Of a DNA stretch of 64,000 nucleotides, positions 9,068-17,707 are shown in pieces. A program made the translations under genes and the position numbers. The notes under the pieces were generated by a model. It was not told the origin of the DNA, ran no database searches, and was given only the letters and a program-made list of their open reading frames with translations. The stretch spans positions 1 to 64,000 of the forward strand of contig NZ_JARGEL010000032.1 in the NCBI RefSeq assembly GCF_029211265.1, written 5' to 3'. Numbering within the stretch: the first letter of the stretch is position 1; every line of letters starts with the position of its first letter. The stretch is from Extensimonas soli (GTDB taxonomy: Bacteria; Pseudomonadota; Gammaproteobacteria; Burkholderiales; Burkholderiaceae_C).

Positions 9068-9189
9068 CGCCATGAAGGGGGCAAGAAGAGGGCCAAGAAG
9101 GGGTATGTACTACAGGATAAACCCTTGTTTCGGTCTCGAATGCGTGTTCTGGCATTGACATTTGGACACAATCTGCCCTCCAATAGCTG

Positions 9190-9223
9190 CGCCTGCCGAG
9201 GATCCCCGGCAGGCGTTTGTTTT
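9190..9223 (+). terminator. intrinsic terminator after ppa, just before the chemoreceptor gene
   Basis: CGCCTGCCG (9190-9198) pairs with CGGCAGGCG (9207-9215), followed by TTTGTTTT. It ends only 20 bases before the chemoreceptor ATG. A TTGACA at 9155-9160 upstream could be a promoter -35, which would place the hairpin inside the chemoreceptor leader. Confidence 0.8.
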
Positions 9224-9242
9224 GTGCTCTTCACTCACTACC

Positions 9243-11060
9243 ATGACCCATTTCAAGATTTCGACCCGCCTGAGCTTGCTGGTGGCAGTGCTTTCCATCG
9301 TGGTGCTCGCCGTGGGCGGCATGGGGCTGTACGGCACCAGCCAGTCCAATGCGGCGCTCAAGACGGTCTATGAAGACCGGACGGTGGCTTTGGGGCAACT
9401 CACGGACATGGAGCGGCTGCTGCTCAGCAGCCGCCTGGCCCTGGTGGATGCGCAATCGGATCTGTCGCCTGCAGTCATCCGCAAAAACACGGAGCAGGTC
9501 GACGCCCATCTTGCTGCGGCTGAAAAGACTTGGAAGGCCTATCTGGCGACAGACCTCACCCCCGAAGAGGCCCAGCTGGCCAAGAAGCTGGGCGAAAGCA
9601 GGACGGCGTTCGTGGAGCAGGGGCTCAAGGCCACGGTTTCCGCCCTGCGGGCCAACGACTTGACCGCATCCAGCCAGTTGCTGCTGGACAAGGTCGCGCC
9701 CTTGTATGCGCCCATGGCCGCTGACGTCAAGGCTTTGGCGGACCTGCAGCTCAAAGTGGCCAAGCAAGAATACGAAGCGGCGGTGGCGCGCTACGAGGTG
9801 ATGCGCGTGGTATCGGTGGTCTTGATCGCCGTAGGCCTGGGCCTGGCGATCGTGGTCGGCTTGACCCTGGTGCGCGGCGTCACGCGCGCGCTGGCGCAGG
9901 CCATGAACGCGGCCAATGCCGTAGCGCAAGGTGATCTTGCCTATGTCATCCGCATCGAGGGCCAGGACGAGGTGAGCGAACTTTTGCGCACGCTGGCGGG
10001 CATGCAGGAGGCCTTGTGCACGGTCGTGGCCCACGTGCGCCAGAATGCCGAGAACGTCGCCGCGGCAAGCGCGCAGATTGCCTCGGGCAACAGCGATCTG
10101 TCGGCGCGTACCGAAAGCCAGGCGAGCGCGCTCGAAGAGACCGCGGCGTCTATGGAAGAGGTGGGCGCCACGGTGCGCCAGAACGCCGACAACGCACGCC
10201 AGGCCAACCAGCTCGCGCAAAGTGCCTCGAGTGTGGCCACGCAGGGCGGAGACGTGGTGGGCGAGGTCGTGCAGACCATGAAGGGCATCCACGAAGCTTC
10301 GAGCAAGATTGCCGACATCATTGGCGTGATCGACGGCATTGCGTTCCAGACCAACATTCTTGCGCTCAACGCTGCCGTCGAAGCTGCACGTGCAGGCGAG
10401 CATGGGCGCGGCTTTGCCGTGGTGGCGAGCGAAGTGCGCAACCTGGCCGGGCGCTCGGCCGACGCGGCCAAGGAAATCAAGGTCCTGATCGGCACGAGCG
10501 TGGAGCGCGTCGAGCAAGGCAGCGAACTCGCCGACAAGGCGGGCGCGACCATGACCGAAGTGGTCACGGCGATCCGGCGCGTGAGCGACATCGTGGGCGA
10601 GATCAGCGCGGCCAGCAGCGAGCAAAGCGCCGGCGTGGCGCAGGTGGGCGAAGCCATCACGCAAATGGACCAGGCTACGCAGCAAAACGCGGCGCTGGTG
10701 GAAGAAATGGCTGCTGCGGCAAGCAGCCTCAACGCCCAGGCGGGCGAGCTCGTGAACGCCGTGGCGGTGTTCAAGCTCGAGGCGGGCGCGCAGCAGGCGG
10801 TGGCGTCCGCAGCACCTGTGCCGCGTGCCGCCATGCCTGCACCGTCGGTGCCGCGCCCACCGATGCCCGCGCCGCAGGCCAAGCGGCCGCTGGCGGGTGG
10901 CGGGCGTGCGGGCGCAGGCAAGGACACGGCACGCCTGGGTGCACCAGCCCAGGTAACCCCAGGAGCTGGCAAGGCGGCAGCCAAGATGGCGAGCACGCCC
11001 GCTGCGCCTGCACCCCGGGCTGCCGAGACGGCCGCAGAGGGCGAGTGGGAGTCGTTCTGA
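9243..11060 (+). CDS. methyl-accepting chemotaxis protein
   Basis: A 605-residue transmembrane chemoreceptor. A first membrane helix at about 11-32, a periplasmic four-helix-bundle sensor region to about 187, a second helix near 190-208, then a HAMP domain ('RALAQAMNAANAVAQGDL') and a methylation/signalling domain with the conserved tip 'IDGIAFQTNILALNAAVEAA'. The C-terminus is a long Ala/Pro-rich flexible linker ending in 'EWESF', which fits the xWxxF pentapeptide that tethers CheR and CheB. The ligand is not predictable. The ATG at 9243 starts the typical 'THFKISTRLSLL'. No che genes are nearby. Confidence 0.95.
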   Translation: MTHFKISTRLSLLVAVLSIVVLAVGGMGLYGTSQSNAALKTVYEDRTVALGQLTDMERLLLSSRLALVDAQSDLSPAVIRKNTEQVDAHLAAAEKTWKAYLATDLTPEEAQLAKKLGESRTAFVEQGLKATVSALRANDLTASSQLLLDKVAPLYAPMAADVKALADLQLKVAKQEYEAAVARYEVMRVVSVVLIAVGLGLAIVVGLTLVRGVTRALAQAMNAANAVAQGDLAYVIRIEGQDEVSELLRTLAGMQEALCTVVAHVRQNAENVAAASAQIASGNSDLSARTESQASALEETAASMEEVGATVRQNADNARQANQLAQSASSVATQGGDVVGEVVQTMKGIHEASSKIADIIGVIDGIAFQTNILALNAAVEAARAGEHGRGFAVVASEVRNLAGRSADAAKEIKVLIGTSVERVEQGSELADKAGATMTEVVTAIRRVSDIVGEISAASSEQSAGVAQVGEAITQMDQATQQNAALVEEMAAAASSLNAQAGELVNAVAVFKLEAGAQQAVASAAPVPRAAMPAPSVPRPPMPAPQAKRPLAGGGRAGAGKDTARLGAPAQVTPGAGKAAAKMASTPAAPAPRAAETAAEGEWESF

Positions 11061-11117
11061 GCCTGCGGTGTCGCGGTGTCGTAAGCGGCTGGGTCCGAGC
11101 GAAAGACGGGTGGCCGC

Positions 11118-12317
11118 TCAGCCGCTGTGCTTGAACGGCGTGCGCGCTTGCAGGTCGCCAAGATAGTCCTGCACGGCGGCCCCTTCGCGCAGCAAAAAGC
11201 GCTCTACCGCGTCGGCAAAGGCCGGGTGCGCGAGCCAGTGGGCGCTGTGGGTGGGCACAGGCAGCAGCGCGCGCGCCATTTTGTGCTCGCCCTGCGCACC
11301 GCCTTCGAAACGCTGCACGCCATGCGCTATGCACCACGCGAGCGGCTGGTAGTAGCAGGCCTCGAAGTGCAGGCAATCGACGCGCTCGAGCGCGCCCCAG
11401 TAGCGGCCGTAAGCCACAAATTCATGGTCTTTTTGGCCGTTTGTCAAGGAAGGATCAGCGCTGATAGCTATCAAACTCGATGCAATCGGCCGGCCTGCGC
11501 GCTCGGCAACGAAGAGCAGCCAGGCTTCGGGCATTTGTTCCGCTTGGAGGCGAAAAAATGCGCGTGTGAGGTAGGGCGGATTGCCGTGTTCGAGGTAGGT
11601 GCGCTCGTAGCAACGGTAGAAAAAATCCCAGTCCGCCGGGCCGATGTCGCGCCCGCGCAGCCAGCGAAAGTGCACGCCTGCCTCGGCCACGCGGCGGCGC
11701 TCCTGGCGGATTTTCTTGCGCTTGTCCTGGCTCAGGTGCTGCAAAAAATCGTCGAAGTCACGGTAGGGCGTGCCCGCGGAGCTCTGGTTGTGCCAGTGGA
11801 ACTGCACCGTGTGGCGCTGCAGCAGGCCCAGCTCACGCGCGGCTTGCAGGTCTTCGTCGGCGGCAAACAGCAGGTGCAGTGACGACAGCCCCTGGCGCTC
11901 GCACCAGTCGCGCACGGCTTGCAGCAGCTGCACGCGCAGCGCCTGGTCGCGCGCGAGCAGGCGCGTGCCGGGCACGGGCGTGAAGGGCACGGCGACGACG
12001 GCTTTGGGGTAGTAGGCCAGACCATGCTGCGCGTAGGCATTGGCCCAGGCCCAGTCGAACACGTATTCGCCATACGAATGACTTTTGACGTACAGCGGGC
12101 AGGCGGCGAGCAGTTCCGCGCCGGCCCACAGGCCCATGAAGCGCGGCGTCCAGCCGGTCTCGGGCGTGGCGCTGCCGCTCGCGTGCAGCGCGGCCAGGTA
12201 TTCGTGGCGCATGAACGGCGTGGGGCGGCTCTGGCGCGCGAGCAGCGCGTTCCACGCGGCGGCATCGAATGCGAGCGGCGAATCCAGCACGCGGGCGATA
12301 ATGCGCGCTTCAGCCAT
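11118..12317 (-). CDS. GNAT/FemAB-like acyltransferase family protein (DUF482 type)
   Basis: A 399-residue protein with the conserved blocks of the DUF482 family: 'RPTPFMRHEYLAALHASGSA', 'CPLYVKSHSYGEYVFDWAWA', 'QDKRKKIRQERR', 'CYERTYLEHGNPPYLTR' and 'HFEACYYQPL...FEGGAQGEHK'. The family has a GNAT fold related to peptidoglycan peptide-bridge enzymes; the substrate is unknown. The in-frame loop 'SLIAISADPSLTNGQKDHEF' appears longer than usual and its DNA resembles the dispersed repeat of this genome. Start is the ATG at 12317; the frame stays open upstream to 12377. Convergent with the chemoreceptor, divergent from nadE. Confidence 0.8.
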   Translation of the reverse strand: MAEARIIARVLDSPLAFDAAAWNALLARQSRPTPFMRHEYLAALHASGSATPETGWTPRFMGLWAGAELLAACPLYVKSHSYGEYVFDWAWANAYAQHGLAYYPKAVVAVPFTPVPGTRLLARDQALRVQLLQAVRDWCERQGLSSLHLLFAADEDLQAARELGLLQRHTVQFHWHNQSSAGTPYRDFDDFLQHLSQDKRKKIRQERRRVAEAGVHFRWLRGRDIGPADWDFFYRCYERTYLEHGNPPYLTRAFFRLQAEQMPEAWLLFVAERAGRPIASSLIAISADPSLTNGQKDHEFVAYGRYWGALERVDCLHFEACYYQPLAWCIAHGVQRFEGGAQGEHKMARALLPVPTHSAHWLAHPAFADAVERFLLREGAAVQDYLGDLQARTPFKHSG

Positions 12318-12403
12318 GCCCGTACCGATGCTGCGTTTTCGGGAGCATTCCCCGGCGGGCTTTGGCTCCACTTCCACCCGTTGCCCTGGTCATTTTCGGT
12401 TCC

Positions 12404-14062
12404 ATGATGCCCTCAATTTGCATAGCGCAACTCAATTTCGTGGTGGGCGACATGCCCGGCAATGCGCAAAAAATCATTGCCGCAGCGCGCACGGCCCACG
12501 CCGCCGGCGCGCAGCTGTTGCTCACGCCCGAGCTCGCGATTTGCGGCTATGCGGCCGAAGACTTGTTCCTGCGCCCGGCTTTCCTCGACGCCTGCGATGA
12601 TGCCGTGAAAACGGTGGCCCGCGAGACCGCAGGGTTGCAGGGCCTGGCCATCGTGCTCGGCCACCCGCAAAAGTGCCGCCCCGACGCGCCGGCCTTCAGC
12701 ACCTGCCACAACGTCGCGAGCGTGCTGCGCCACGGCCGCATCGAGCAGACCTACATCAAGCGCGAGCTGCCGAACTACCAGGTGTTCGACGAGCGGCGCT
12801 ATTTCGTGCCGGGCAGCGCGCCCTGCGTGGTCGAAGTCGCGGGCCTGCGCGTGGGCCTGTTGATTTGTGAGGACGCCTGGTACGCCACCCCCGCGCGCGA
12901 GGCCGCCGCGGCTGGCGCGCAGCTGCTCGCGGTGCTCAATGCCTCGCCCTTCCACCTGGGCAAGAGCGCCGAGCGCGAGCAGATCATGCGCCAGCGCGTG
13001 GCCGAAACGGGCCTGCCGCTCGTCTATGCGCACCTCGTCGGCGGGCAGGACGAGGTGGTGTTCGAAGGGCACTCGTTTGCTTTACAGGCTGACGGCAGCG
13101 TGGCCGCGCGCGCTCCCGGTTTCAAGGAAAATCTGCTGTTCATGCAGGTGCAGAAAGCGCAAGCAGCTATCAAAATAGATGCGCCCATAGCGCCGATCGC
13201 AAGCCCTGAGGCCGACTTGTGGGATGCGCTGGTGCTGGGTGTGCGCGACTACGTGGGCAAAAACGGCTTCCCCGGCGCGGTGCTGGGCCTTTCGGGCGGC
13301 ATCGATTCGGCGCTGGTGCTCGCGATCGCCGTCGATGCGCTGGGCGCGGACAAGGTGCGCGCGGTGATGATGCCCTCGCCCTACACGGCCGACATCAGCT
13401 GGCTGGACGCACGCGACATGGCCGCGCGCCTGGGTGTGCGCTACGACGAAATCCCCATCGCGGCGCAGTTTGAAGCCTTCAAGGCCGCGCTCGCGCCCCA
13501 GTTCGTGGGCCTGCGCGAGGACACGACCGAAGAAAACCTGCAGGCGCGCATCCGTGGCACGCTGCTCATGGCGCTGTCGAACAAATTCGGCGCCATCGTG
13601 CTCACCACGGGCAACAAGAGCGAACTGGCCACGGGCTACTGCACCCTGTACGGCGACATGGCGGGCGGCTTTGCCGTGATCAAGGACGTGGCCAAGACGC
13701 GCGTCTTCGCGCTGGCACAGTGGCGCAATGCCAACGATCCCTACGGCAGCGGCGCGAGCCCCATTCCCGAGCGCATCATCACGCGCCCGCCGAGCGCCGA
13801 GCTGCGCCCCGACCAGAAAGACCAGGACAGCCTGCCGCCCTACGAGGTGCTCGATGCCATCGTCGAGCGCTACATGGAAAACGACGAGTCCATAGAGAGC
13901 ATCGTCGCCGCGGGCTTTGCGCGGGCCGACGTCGATCTGGTCACGCGCCTGCTCAAGGTCAACGAATACAAGCGCCGCCAGGCCCCCGTGGGCATCCGCG
14001 TCACGCGCCGCAGTTTCGGCAAGGACTGGCGCTACCCGATCACCAACCGCTTTCGTGCCTGA
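12404..14062 (+). CDS. nadE: glutamine-dependent NAD+ synthetase
   Basis: A 552-residue two-domain enzyme making NAD+ from nicotinate adenine dinucleotide. The N-terminal nitrilase-type glutaminase has E43 ('LLTPELAICGY'), K119 ('YIKRELPNY') and C155 ('LLICEDAW'). The C-terminal synthetase has the ATP pyrophosphatase loop 'LSGGIDSAL' near 296-304. The linker at about 250-267 ('KAQAAIKIDAPIAPIAS') is encoded by DNA resembling the dispersed repeat. Two adjacent ATGs, 12404 and 12407, are possible starts. glnB follows 57 bases later, a neighbourhood I recognise from related betaproteobacteria. Confidence 0.96.
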   Translation: MMPSICIAQLNFVVGDMPGNAQKIIAAARTAHAAGAQLLLTPELAICGYAAEDLFLRPAFLDACDDAVKTVARETAGLQGLAIVLGHPQKCRPDAPAFSTCHNVASVLRHGRIEQTYIKRELPNYQVFDERRYFVPGSAPCVVEVAGLRVGLLICEDAWYATPAREAAAAGAQLLAVLNASPFHLGKSAEREQIMRQRVAETGLPLVYAHLVGGQDEVVFEGHSFALQADGSVAARAPGFKENLLFMQVQKAQAAIKIDAPIAPIASPEADLWDALVLGVRDYVGKNGFPGAVLGLSGGIDSALVLAIAVDALGADKVRAVMMPSPYTADISWLDARDMAARLGVRYDEIPIAAQFEAFKAALAPQFVGLREDTTEENLQARIRGTLLMALSNKFGAIVLTTGNKSELATGYCTLYGDMAGGFAVIKDVAKTRVFALAQWRNANDPYGSGASPIPERIITRPPSAELRPDQKDQDSLPPYEVLDAIVERYMENDESIESIVAAGFARADVDLVTRLLKVNEYKRRQAPVGIRVTRRSFGKDWRYPITNRFRA

Positions 14063-14095
14063 GGCGCAAACAAAGCGTCGCAGTCCGCCCATTGA

Positions 14096-14458
<363 letters not shown>

Positions 14459-14481
14459 TCGCGCGGCGTGAGCGCGTTCAA

Positions 14482-14655
14482 CCCAGATTGTTCATTAGGA
14501 CGCGGGATGATGGCGAGGCGACTGGCGTGGCAGTTTGGTCGCGGCTGAGGAGTGCATGGCCGGTGCCATGGACGACGAAGCCGCGGCCAAAATGACCGGC
14601 AGGCGCCCGCCAGCGCCCGCGTAGGCGCGAAGCGCCGCCGAATGGACAATCTGGG
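14482..14655. mobile_element. MITE-like foldback element with TTCAA target duplication
   Basis: CCCAGATTGTTCATT at 14482-14496 and AATGGACAATCTGGG at 14641-14655 are 15-base terminal inverted repeats with one mismatch. Identical TTCAA pentamers flank them at 14477-14481 and 14656-14660, as a target-site duplication would. Interior segments also mirror each other (for example TTTGGTCGCGGCT against TTTTGGCCGCGGCT on the other strand), so most of the 174 bases can fold back. No transposase is encoded. The right-hand duplication contains the stop codon of the LOG gene. This accounts for the convergent glnB-LOG gap. Confidence 0.65.
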
Positions 14656-14656
14656 T

Positions 14657-15250
14657 TCAAATCACGGCGCGCAGCGCCACGAGCTCCTGGCCGAATCCCG
14701 CCGCCTGCACCAGCGCAGGCAACAGGGCATCCACGTCGGTGTCCACCTGCAGCAGCCCGAGTTGCCACGCGCCCATGAAGCCTTCGGCCATGCTGTGCTT
14801 CAAAAACGTGAGCAATCCGTCGTAGTAACTGTCTACGTTGAGCAGCCCCACGGGTTTGTCGTGGTAGCCCAGCTGGCGCCAGGTCCAGACTTCGAACAAT
14901 TCCTCGAAGGTGCCTATGCCGCCGGGCAGCGCGAGAAAGGCGTCGCAGCGTTCGGCCATCAGCGCCTTGCGCTGGTGCATGGTCTGCACGATGTGCAATT
15001 CGTCGCAGGCGTGGTTGGCCTGTTCCTTGTCCACCAGCGCCTGCGGGATCACGCCGAGCACGCGCCCACCCGCCTGCCGCGTGGCTTCGGCCACCAGGCC
15101 CATCAAGCCGTTGCGCCCGCCGCCATACACCAGCTGCCCGCCGTGCGCGCCTATCCACTGGCCGACTGCAACGGCAGCCTGGGCAAACCCGGGGCGATCC
15201 CCGGTGCGCGAGCCGCAATAGACGCAGAGGGAAAAAGCCGGCTCAGCCAT
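14657..15250 (-). CDS. LOG family protein (nucleoside 5'-monophosphate phosphoribohydrolase type)
   Basis: A 197-residue protein of the TIGR00730 / LONELY GUY family, formerly misnamed lysine decarboxylases. It shows 'LCVYCGSRTG', the catalytic 'MHQRKALM' at 91-98 and the nucleotide-binding 'PGGIGTFEEL' at 109-118. Members cleave cytokinin riboside monophosphates or AMP into base and ribose 5-phosphate; the physiological substrate here is unknown. ATG 15250 is used because the upstream candidate at 15256 is TTG. It overlaps the end of dgkA by 8 bases. Its TGA lies inside the target duplication of the neighbouring MITE-like element. Confidence 0.9.
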   Translation of the reverse strand: MAEPAFSLCVYCGSRTGDRPGFAQAAVAVGQWIGAHGGQLVYGGGRNGLMGLVAEATRQAGGRVLGVIPQALVDKEQANHACDELHIVQTMHQRKALMAERCDAFLALPGGIGTFEELFEVWTWRQLGYHDKPVGLLNVDSYYDGLLTFLKHSMAEGFMGAWQLGLLQVDTDVDALLPALVQAAGFGQELVALRAVI

Positions 15251-15665
15251 GGCCAAACCTCTGCCACAGCGCTGCCGCCCAGATGCCCGCGCACAGCAGC
15301 AGCGCGAGCAGCACCGCGGCGCTGCCCATGTCTTTGGCGCGCTTGGACAGGTGGTTCCACTCGGGGCCGATGCGGTCGATGGCGGTTTCGATGCCGGTGT
15401 TGAGCAGCTCGATGACCAGCACCGCTATGACCGAGCCGGCCAGCAAGGCTACCTCGACCCAGTTCGAGCCCAGCCAGAATGACAACGGCAGCAGCACGAT
15501 CGCGGCGCTGGCCTCCTGGCGGAAGGCGGGCTCGGTCCAGCCGGCGCGCAAACCGGCAATGGAATAACCCGCGGCATGCCAGATGCGGCTCAGACCGGTG
15601 CGCGCTTTTTGCGGGTTCACGGTGTGATCGGGCTCGGCGGGATGGGCGTCGGAGGGTGTGGACAT
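15243..15665 (-). CDS. dgkA: diacylglycerol kinase
   Basis: A 140-residue small integral membrane kinase that phosphorylates diacylglycerol for phospholipid recycling. Three hydrophobic segments and the signature 'ELLNTGIETAIDRIG' are visible, with the catalytic acidic residues and 'RAKDMGSAAV'. A polar N-terminal extension of about 25 residues is longer than in the E. coli protein. It sits at the head of the dgkA-LOG pair with overlapping ends. Confidence 0.93.
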   Translation of the reverse strand: MSTPSDAHPAEPDHTVNPQKARTGLSRIWHAAGYSIAGLRAGWTEPAFRQEASAAIVLLPLSFWLGSNWVEVALLAGSVIAVLVIELLNTGIETAIDRIGPEWNHLSKRAKDMGSAAVLLALLLCAGIWAAALWQRFGHG

Positions 15666-15731
15666 GCGCGTATTGTGGCGCCACCGTGTGACAGCCCAAT
15701 TGGCACCCTGCGCCCCCTGGCGAAACCCGGG

Positions 15732-16238
15732 CTATCGCGGCGCAGGCTGCCAGTGTACGAGGCGCGTGCCCGCAAGGGCGTCGTGCCAGAACTGCTGCTG
15801 CGGGTGCAAGCGGCTCAGCAGCGCCCACACGGCCACCCAGCCGAGCATGAGCACGGCAGTTTCGCCACCAGACAAGTGAAAAGGCGCGATGGCCGCGAGC
15901 GGGGGCAGGAACCACAGCCAGCTCAGCACGTAGCGCAGCAGTGCGCGCCCTTGGGTCAAGGGACGGCCTGCACGGTCCACCACGCGGATGTGCCAGGTTT
16001 TCATCGCCAGCGTCTGCCCCTTGGTCCAGAACCAGGTGAAGTAAAGGCCGAACACCACGAACAAAAAGGCCTGCAGCGCATGGCGGTTGTCGAGCGCATT
16101 GCGCGTTTGGCTCAGGGTGCTGAACAGATAACCGGCGAAAAACGCCACGGCAAACAGCAGGATGCCTTCGTACAGCCAGCAGGCCATGCGCCGGCCCAGT
16201 GCCGGGGCCAGGAGCGCCGCACTGGCCGGGTCGGCCAT
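15732..16238 (-). CDS. RDD family membrane protein
   Basis: A 168-residue protein with about three hydrophobic helices and the RDD features 'GRRMACWLYEGILLF' and 'GQTLAMKTWHIRVVDRAGRPL', followed by 'HDALAGTRLV'. RDD proteins are inner-membrane proteins, mostly of unknown role and sometimes transport-related. The open frame continues upstream to 16487, but only the ATG at 16238 precedes the family domain; a TTG near 16280 is an alternative. It is the last gene of a possible operon sigma factor, DUF3619, DUF3106, RDD. Confidence 0.8.
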   Translation of the reverse strand: MADPASAALLAPALGRRMACWLYEGILLFAVAFFAGYLFSTLSQTRNALDNRHALQAFLFVVFGLYFTWFWTKGQTLAMKTWHIRVVDRAGRPLTQGRALLRYVLSWLWFLPPLAAIAPFHLSGGETAVLMLGWVAVWALLSRLHPQQQFWHDALAGTRLVHWQPAPR

Positions 16239-16311
16239 GCCATTGCGTGCGGCAGTGGATGAGTGAGGCTCGTCGGTCAAGGTGGGTGTGACGTGAATGG
16301 GGGCGGAAGGC

Positions 16312-17169
16312 TCAGCGGCTGGCTGGCGCCGCGCCAGGGCTGGCCGCTGCGCCGCCTTCCGGTGCGGTTTGCATGGGCGACAGCGGCGGCAGCGGCATCG
16401 GCACGGCCACGGGCACATCGACGGGTGCGGTTTCGACGGGCGCTGGCGTGGCTCCGCCAAAAGGGGCTGCGGCGGGGGCGGGCACAACGGTATCCAGACG
16501 GGGCAGGAAGCCCTTGGGTGGAGAAATCTTGGGCGGGTTGGGTCGATTCGGGCTGGCTTGCAAGGCGGCCGGAACCTGCACCAGCTTGCGCGATGGCGCA
16601 GGGCGCAGGGCCGGGGCGGCGCCCTGCGGCTTGGCGGCGGCGCGTGCCGCGAGCCGGCGCTTTTCTTCCTCGCTGAGGGCTTGGTAGGCCTTCCAGCGCT
16701 CCAGCTTGTCTTTGGGCGCGAGGCGACTGGTGCCGGCGTAATTCAGACGCGCCTGGTTGCGCTGCTGGGCACTCAGGCTGGCCCAGTCGGTCATGCGTGC
16801 GTGCAGGCGGTCTTGTTCGCTCTGCGGCAAAGCGTGGAATGTGGTGGCCAGTGTGAGCCAGTATTTCTTTTGGGCGTGATTGAGAGAGGCCCAGCGTTCG
16901 GCCAGAGGGTACAGGGCCCGCTTTTGTTCCGTGCTCAGGGTTTCCCAGCCGGGGCCGGAGGCCGGTGCGGCAGCTTCCGTGGGGCTTGCTTCGCCTTGGC
17001 CGCGAGGGCTGGGCTTGGATGTCAGCGCCGCGGCAGGCACCAGGGTGCTGGGCGCCCAATGCAAAAACTGCAGCGCCTGCAACCCGCCCGCAGCCAATGC
17101 CGCCCACAGCAGCAGGGCCAGCACGAAGCCTGGTCTGGTGGCGCAGCGGCTATGGGAGTTTTCCGGCAT
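16312..17169 (-). CDS. DUF3106 domain protein
   Basis: A 285-residue protein with an N-terminal membrane anchor or signal ('GFVLALLLWAALAAGGLQAL') and a periplasmic helical region made of repeated 'W..L...Q+..+' units ('LSTEQKRALYPLAERWASL', 'LNHAQKKYWLTLATTF', 'LSAQQRNQARLNYAG'), the pattern of DUF3106. The last 100 residues are Pro/Ala-rich and disordered. The function is unknown. The repeated helices are reminiscent of periplasmic LTXXQ stress proteins, and its place behind a sigma factor gene makes an envelope role plausible. Confidence 0.8.
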   Translation of the reverse strand: MPENSHSRCATRPGFVLALLLWAALAAGGLQALQFLHWAPSTLVPAAALTSKPSPRGQGEASPTEAAAPASGPGWETLSTEQKRALYPLAERWASLNHAQKKYWLTLATTFHALPQSEQDRLHARMTDWASLSAQQRNQARLNYAGTSRLAPKDKLERWKAYQALSEEEKRRLAARAAAKPQGAAPALRPAPSRKLVQVPAALQASPNRPNPPKISPPKGFLPRLDTVVPAPAAAPFGGATPAPVETAPVDVPVAVPMPLPPLSPMQTAPEGGAAASPGAAPASR

Positions 17170-17215
17170 TCAAGGGGGCGATGGGTGACGCTTCAGCGAT
17201 GGACGGTTGCGAGTG

Positions 17216-17707
17216 TCACCGATTTTCTGTCGAGGTTTTGAGGAACTGGATGAACCCGGGATCGGCGTAGGCCGATGGGGGCAACTCGTCAGCGAGCAGC
17301 GCCGAATCGACGGCGGCGATTTCATGCGTGTTGAGCTCTTCCTGCGTGTCGTTGATCACGACCAGGCCGATCAGCAAGGCCAGGATGGGAATGGCCGACA
17401 CGAGGGCGTTCCACCAGCCGCTGCGTTCGTGGCCGCCACCGTGCCCCCATGCGGCAGCGCCGCCACCCACGGCTACCCGCACAGGTGCAGAGGCGTGAGC
17501 GAGCCCGCGTACCTGCTCCCGCTTGGGCGCTACCACGAGTTTGCGCTTGGCCAGCGCCTGCATGCGTGCGGCGCGCAGGCGCTCGGAAATGTCATACGGC
17601 AGGTCTGCAGTGCCGCTTTCGAGGCGTGCTGTGACACGGCGCGCAAAGCGTTCGGCACCCGCATCCATGGAAGATGCGGACGAGGGGGAGGGCAGGGTGG
17701 GGTTCAT
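17216..17707 (-). CDS. DUF3619 family protein, possible membrane-bound partner of the sigma factor
   Basis: A 163-residue protein with a cytoplasmic N-terminal half ('AERFARRVTARLESGTADL', 'LRAARMQALAKRK'), one membrane helix ('ALVSAIPILALLIGLVVI') and a short outer tail. It overlaps the sigma factor gene by 4 bases, so the two are translationally coupled. This arrangement of sigma factor followed by a single-pass protein resembles anti-sigma pairs, although no known anti-sigma motif is visible; treat that as inference. Confidence 0.8.
   Translation of the reverse strand: MNPTLPSPSSASSMDAGAERFARRVTARLESGTADLPYDISERLRAARMQALAKRKLVVAPKREQVRGLAHASAPVRVAVGGGAAAWGHGGGHERSGWWNALVSAIPILALLIGLVVINDTQEELNTHEIAAVDSALLADELPPSAYADPGFIQFLKTSTENR

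Noticed and set aside
11083-11123. Inverted repeat AGCGGCTG...CAGCCGCT between the chemoreceptor and GNAT genes as a terminator
   Set aside because: The loop is long, no T run follows on either strand, and one arm overlaps the end of the GNAT-like gene.
14657-15250. Lysine decarboxylase annotation for the PGGxGT protein
   Set aside because: The family (TIGR00730) is now understood as LOG-type phosphoribohydrolases.
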